A stretch of DNA of 64,000 bases, from positions 4,960,001 through 5,024,000 of the forward strand of contig OZ316897.1 in assembly GCA_973895155.1 (NCBI GenBank), written 5' to 3'. Under the pieces are notes generated by a model. The model saw nothing but the letters and a program-made list of their open reading frames with translations. It was not told where the DNA came from and ran no database searches. Made by a program: the position numbers and the translations under genes. This DNA is from Marsupella aquatica (Eukaryota > Marchantiophyta). This document shows positions 59,748-64,000 of this stretch, in pieces; within the stretch, counting starts at the first letter, position 1, and every line of letters starts with the position of its first letter.

Positions 59748-59842
59748 ACCTATATGAGTAGCGCCAGGCGCTAGCCAATGAACACATAGAAACAATAGCA
59801 TATGTAATCACTTTGAACATGTATGAGTAGCGCTAGGCGCTG
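59748..59842. repeat. Tandem intron segment with two palindromes
   Basis: Palindromes at 59,759-59,773 (exact) and 59,828-59,842 (TAGCGCTAGGCGCTG), 69 bp apart. The block from ATGAGTAGCGC to AATCACTTTGAAC is repeated, and the Copia target ACTTT is in one unit. The copy left of Copia (54,002) has the same flank (CCAATGAACACATAGAAA). Confidence 0.8.
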
Positions 59843-59859
59843 ACCAACGATTGTTTAGA

Positions 59860-60490
59860 ATACTTACCAATCGAATAAAGTTTCCCCATTGGCGCCAGTG
59901 GACAACCCACCATGAAATCCAACCTTGCAACATTTGTAATTTACCAGGATAACAATTCCCTGCCCTCCACCAAGAATCAATTTCTTTAGAAATATGATAT
60001 GCCTCGATAAATGACTTTGCATTCCGCAACCTATCCCATAGGGCACGATGTTCACTATGCTTTCCCTCAGGAATGCCTTCAATTGAGTGTCTCCAAAATG
60101 ACTGGAAGAAGTGAAATGCATCTGATCGCTCACGTTCGGGATTAGGAAGTCCCCCAAAGAACACATTCCTCATAGCATTCCAACCAGCTTGAGCATTGTC
60201 CGCCATAAAACCATGAATGTGGACATCGTGAAGACCGTTCTCATCAGCCACCTCCAACATTAAACGCCAAGCCCTCTCAAGGGATTTTGTATCTTTTGCT
60301 TGCAACTCGCAAGTGAATACCGTGCAAAGTGCACGATAGTTATGGTCATAAACATGTACACTAAATTAATGTAAGCCAATCCTTTGTCATTCGGTGCATC
60401 ACATCAAAACTTACCCACGCACTCTCAAGAGGCCCTCCGAGACTCATCTTTCGAAGAAGATCCAGACCACAGCCTTCACCCTTAGTGGAC
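59860..60490 (-). pseudogene. SWIM transposase, copy A, DDE-type core
   Basis: From about 60,440: SFDVMHRMTKDWLTL, then after a short gap VYDHNYRALCTVFTCELQAK, then HIHGFMADNAQAGWNAMRNV, a likely second acidic residue in MADNAQ. RSDAFHFFQSFWRHSI and SWISWWVVHWRQWGNFIRL follow, with a TTGGTAAGT-like donor at about 59,866. This resembles the catalytic core of MULE/FAR1-type transposases, which cut and join DNA. Copy B has the same ending. The position of the third acidic residue is not certain. Confidence 0.6.
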
Positions 60491-60516
60491 ATCTTGAAAA
60501 TGTGTGCACTCTCATC

Positions 60517-61260
60517 TCAAGACCCTTGTCCCGACAACAAGAACCTTTGCAGAAATGGGAATGAAATGTTCTTTTGCATGCTTACCAGAAATTCCAATTC
60601 ACCTCTTCCTCTCTGGTCTTGACGGATACTCCTCAGAAGGTTCACAAATTTCTGAGGCATTGAGATGACTTGAAGAGATTCAAAAATCTTGGTCTCTTCT
60701 ATTGGGATCATGTCTTGAACTGACGACTCACACATTGCCTTAAAAAGAGACCCCTTGACGGTGTTCTTCATACCCGCCGTAGTTGCACGCGGATTCAAAG
60801 TCAAACCTTGTTCCATGTGCATCTTTGCAACTTTCTCTGCCTCTCTTGAAAAAACTTGCTTGCTCGGATGGTTATGATCTCCGATGTGAATGGCAAGCCA
60901 TGACATATGCTTAGCAGACTCGACATCAACTTTGGAAGACGCGTACATGTACAACATCATCGCTAGACAAGACTCAACACAAAATGGGCGCTCCCAACAA
61001 TAATGACAGACAATCCCACCCTCAGGAATGAGTTGCCCGACTACGTGTGGTCCAAAAATCTTAGGAACTCTTGCCCAGAACTTTGCATTCCTCCTTTTAT
61101 GTTTGGCCCAGAACTAACATGAATTGTTATGACATTCCAGGGAACCCGTGCAAAAGACTTTCCCAAAATCCCACACCTTTTTTGGGAGAACATTTGCAGA
61201 AGTCGTGACAATCCGAGTCCAATAGTAGCAGTCCTTGCCGCGATCCATGTCCTGGAGGCG
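60517..61260 (-). pseudogene. SWIM transposase, copy A, N-terminal zinc-binding region
   Basis: One minus-strand frame: KDCYYWTRIV, CTGSLECHNNSC, RVPKIFGPHVVGQLIPEGG, CHYCWERPFC, WLAIHIGDHNHPSKQVFSRE. Paired cysteines followed by HIGDHNHP are as in FAR1/WRKY-GCM1 or FLYWCH-type DNA-binding fingers of MULE transposases. KNTVKGSLFKAMCESSV follows. A TAG near 61,115 and the end stop near 60,517 may be mutation or intron. Confidence 0.55.
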
Positions 61261-61844
61261 TTAACCTTTTGAGCAAACTCCAACAACTGGAGGCATTTCA
61301 AAAACAATATTCCCATTGTACGTGCCAGGCAAGCTTGATACTTGCTCAAATTGGTAATCATTCCTTCGCATGAATCTTGAGATCTCACTTTTGATTGTAG
61401 AATCGCATCAAGAGCACTCCTCCGGTATTCCTCCCCATGGACCGTCTCCACTTTCACGTTGTTATGAGGAAGACGAAACTTTGCCAAATCTTCATCATCA
61501 CTACTATCTGAAAGGTCAATCAAATCGACTTTCAGCTTCCCCTTTGAGGAAGATGGTACCTCAAATTTTCCCAAACTAACGATGTCATACTTCTCCCCAC
61601 CGCACAACCTCCAATACTGAACTCCTTCAATGAAATAAACATCAACCACCACTTCCTCTCCCGAGATAACTATTCTCTGTATGCTTTCCCTAGGAATTCC
61701 AAACCTGGTGGCAAGATATTCCTCAGAAATTTCATCATTTTTCTTAGGAGCGGTGAGAAGGATTGTCACGAGGTCGCCAGGCGGACAGCAAGAAATTACA
61801 ATTCGTGAATCCATTGGAAATGGCGTACATAAATGTGAGGCCAC
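61260..61844 (-). pseudogene. SWIM transposase, copy A, N-terminus
   Basis: ATG at 61,844 or at MDSRIVI (61,814), followed by SCCPPGDLVTILLTAPKKND, RFGIPRESIQRIVI, an acidic DLSDSSDDEDLAKF stretch, and SKYQACLARTMGILFLKCL. The frame shifts near 61,260 into the zinc-binding region. I do not recognise this domain. The gene starts about 1.07 kb from the divergent ParB-like gene, with a palindrome cluster between. Confidence 0.5.
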
Positions 61845-61989
61845 CTAAATTCATTTGTGCTGAATAAAACCGTTATGAATATGACAAAGTGACCTATTAG
61901 CAATGAATGCTTGTCATTTTCTAACGGAATACACATGTCAGCACCTACCAAGAAAAGCTTATTGATCAAAATTTGAACATAAATTTCAA

Positions 61990-62560
61990 GGCACACAAAT
62001 AATAGCGCCTGGCGCTAAGTAAGTGAGATGATAACTTCAGGCTCCAAATGCACATAGTAATGTATGGTTTGACAAGCATCATCTCAGATGACACGATTGT
62101 CCAAATTCCCTTTGATAGCGCCAGGCGCTAGCAAATATGTATCATGTATATCTGGTTCGTAACGGTAACTCCCAATGCTAGCGCCAGGCGCTATCAAAGG
62201 TGTACTCGATAATCAAACGATAACTTTAACGGTTATCAGGTTAATGTTTATTAGCGCCCGACGCTAGTAAACTATTCGAAAAGAAATGTTCTATTCTCGA
62301 AAGAATATTATCTTCCGTGTCATATATGAGAGGATAAAGAGACCATAACGATATCTCCCTATGATAGTGCCAGGCGCTAACGAAACTTTGAGTCAATTTT
62401 TGAAGGTTCTAGACTGTAATATTTTACTAGCGCCTGGCGCTAGTAAAAACTTATATGCTAAATTACAATTTCTTGAATGAATATGATGTTCATGATAGAT
62501 TCAAGGAACCTTCACAACGGACGCCAATGATAGCGTCGGGCGCTATCTAATAACGACTCG
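61990..62560. promoter_or_regulatory. Cluster of seven 15-bp palindromes between divergent genes
   Basis: Starts at 62,003, 62,116, 62,179, 62,252, 62,365, 62,428 and 62,531. Four are exact (62,003, 62,116, 62,179, 62,428) and three have one to three changes. Start-to-start spacings are 113, 63, 73, 113, 63 and 103. The GC-rich sites stand in AT-rich DNA. The position between two divergent start codons suggests a shared regulatory region. Confidence 0.7.
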
Positions 62561-62912
62561 CTCTTCAACGGTAACTTCAACGGACATTTTAGTCGATTCA
62601 AGTATAATATTTATGGAGGTAGCAGGCCAATGGTAACTTAAACAGATACCTTTTTATGCACTGTGAGGTCTACTTGTCAGTCCCAGATTTAATCAACGGT
62701 GCATTTCGCTCCAGGTGTCCAACGTCCCCCAACTCACATGCCACCAGAGGTCCAGTCGTCGTACATTTAGGGTACTTTGCTTCCTTTGGAATTGTTCCTG
62801 CTGAGGCAGATTCTTCTCATTTGCATTGGTGTCATTGAGGGATGCGTGAAGGAGAATCCGCACGATTAAGCGTACAAACTCCCAAACAAACTCCCGTATG
62901 AAACAAAATTGA

Positions 62913-64000
62913 ATGGGAAAAATCTCCGCATCGCAGTTGGGAGAGTATATCGAAATGGGATCTGGGTTGCCAAACCATTCCCAGTCCTCAGAGTCATCAT
63001 ATTCCAGTTGTGTTTCAAGTCGAAGAGTAACTCATTCCACAACGCAGTATCCTCTCAGTCAAGTTGAGCTTCCTTGTCCAAAACCGAGGCGATTGAAAAT
63101 GGAACATGTTGGTGAGTTTGCCGTTCAGAATGTCGATGACATTGAGAAATCGGTGGTCGATGTCATTGAAAAGCACGTGATGTTGTTTGGAGTTGATGCA
63201 AATGGGTTACCAAAGGAGCCTCCTTTATGTCATCTCGTTCACATGGAGGTTGTGCGCACTCTTCAGAGGAACAATCAATTGATTGAGAAGCTGAAGGACT
63301 CGTTCCGGACATCTGGATACAATTTGTCCATTGGCATGCGCTTTTTCGTTCAACCATCCAATGCTGAAGGTAATCTGCAGATTTGTACAGATGAAATTCG
63401 GGGCACTTGGGATCCTCTTTGGATCATGGAGAACCAGTTGTTCGAAGCGGAATGTGAATCAGACCCCGCTTTCCACGTCCTCAAGGACAAAATGTTCTAT
63501 GTTTTTGATGGAAATCATCGGTTGTTTTCGTGGACTCAAGTCACAAACGAGAGTCTAGAGAATCCTAAGTATCAACCTCGCGTGCGATGCACAATTTTCA
63601 AAGGAGACAAGGCATCAATCATCGAGATTGAGGCAGCGATGCATATTGTTAACCAGTGAGTTTTCTTTCACCACCAACTACTCTTCCCAAATTTGATTGT
63701 TTCCCTTCAACAATTTCTCCCTTTTTTTAGGTTGTATTGTTAGGTTAGCGCCAGGCGCTATTTCTAATGTCCTCAATTTCACAGGACGGGACAGGCAGTG
63801 GTAAAGTCTTCTTGGATTTTGGATGCAGACAGAATCAAGAGGATTTTGGCTCATGATCTGGAGTACTACAAACCCATAATTGATGAGGTAAATTATGCAA
63901 AATTCGAGAAGACGAGGAAAGGAACCCAAAAGGGTTCATGGTTTACCAAGAAGATGCCGATGGAGGCGTTGGTATACATCCTGTGTGAAAACAAGATCAA
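62913..64000 (+). CDS. ParB/sulfiredoxin-like DGNHR protein, partial at window end
   Basis: Exon 1 is 62,913-63,655 (ATG context AAAATTGAATGGG), with donor GTGAGT. The intron 63,656-63,784 contains an exact palindrome (63,746-63,760). Exon 2 starts at 63,785 and is open to the window end (NQ/TGQAVVKSSWILDADRIK). The protein has a Ser-rich N-terminus, a helical part with LIEKLKDSFRTSGYNLSIGM, then VFDGNHRLFSWTQV and a following AMHIVNQ. In ParB/Srx-fold proteins a G/DGxHR motif closes the nucleotide-binding pocket, and a ParB-like protein often has an ENLQR-like helix next; NQ here may correspond. It could be an accessory gene of the neighbouring transposon or an unrelated host gene. No intact homologue occurs elsewhere in the window. 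Confidence 0.55.
63746..63760. repeat. 15-bp palindrome inside the ParB-like gene intron
   Basis: Exact TAGCGCCAGGCGCTA, about 25 bp before the intron acceptor. Confidence 0.9.

Overview
The window looks like nuclear DNA of a land plant with a large, transposon-rich genome. The evidence is plant-type introns, a plant-style Rab2 gene, plant Copia, Gypsy and L1-type elements, and dense nested insertions. I cannot name the species. The uninterrupted I-to-X order of a DNMT3-like methyltransferase domain and the kind of element carrying it would fit a seed-free lineage (fern, lycophyte or bryophyte), but that is inference.

Host genes are few and lie in a gap between repeats at 25.4-35 kb. They are a two-exon microprotein gene resembling UQCC6/BRAWNIN (25,483-26,048, +), an MBD-domain gene (about 26,568-27,816, +), a damaged partial duplicate of the microprotein exon (about 28,011-28,195), and an intact six-exon Rab2/RABB1 GTPase gene (32,169-34,784, -).

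The left 25 kb is one L1-type LINE (2,545-24,900, identical 14-bp target repeats) blown apart by nesting. A Ty3/Gypsy element on the minus strand (G1, 3,928-20,547) sits between its endonuclease and reverse transcriptase. A 1.5-kb repeat sits near its 3' end. G1 is itself interrupted by a 4.7-kb unit (T1, 7,966-12,653) and by a second related insertion (about 14.06-16.5 kb). Read without T1, G1 carries gag, protease, a cytosine-5 DNA methyltransferase, RT/RNase H, integrase remnants and a PHD-type finger. All are broken by stops or frameshifts.

T1 and T2 (36,244-38,482, -) are copies of one mobile unit with TG...CA ends and perfect 5-bp target duplications but no visible long terminal repeats. 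T1 carries a long coiled-coil protein of unrecognised family. A distant relative of that protein is in a further unit at about 50.3-53.86 kb.

The right part (42-64 kb) holds copies of a DNA transposase gene with a zinc-binding N-terminus, a DDE-type core and a SWIM zinc finger (MULE/FAR1-like). Copy A runs from 61.8 kb down to 48.8 kb, split by a Copia element (54,058-59,740) and the 50-54 kb unit. Copy B lies at 43.5-45.5 kb and a fragment at 42 kb. A second Gypsy copy (G2, from 45,503, +) abuts copy B. Upstream of copy A and divergent from it is a gene for a protein with a ParB/sulfiredoxin-like DGNHR motif (62,913 to the window end).

A 15-bp palindrome, TAGCGCCAGGCGCTA, occurs about 18 times (9 exact), only between 38.8 and 63.8 kb and nearly always in introns or flanks of these transposase and ParB-like genes. 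Seven copies lie between the two divergent genes, with start-to-start spacings that all end in 3. This palindrome set with the ParB-like protein, and the Gypsy element carrying a methyltransferase and a PHD finger, are the two best candidates for something undescribed.
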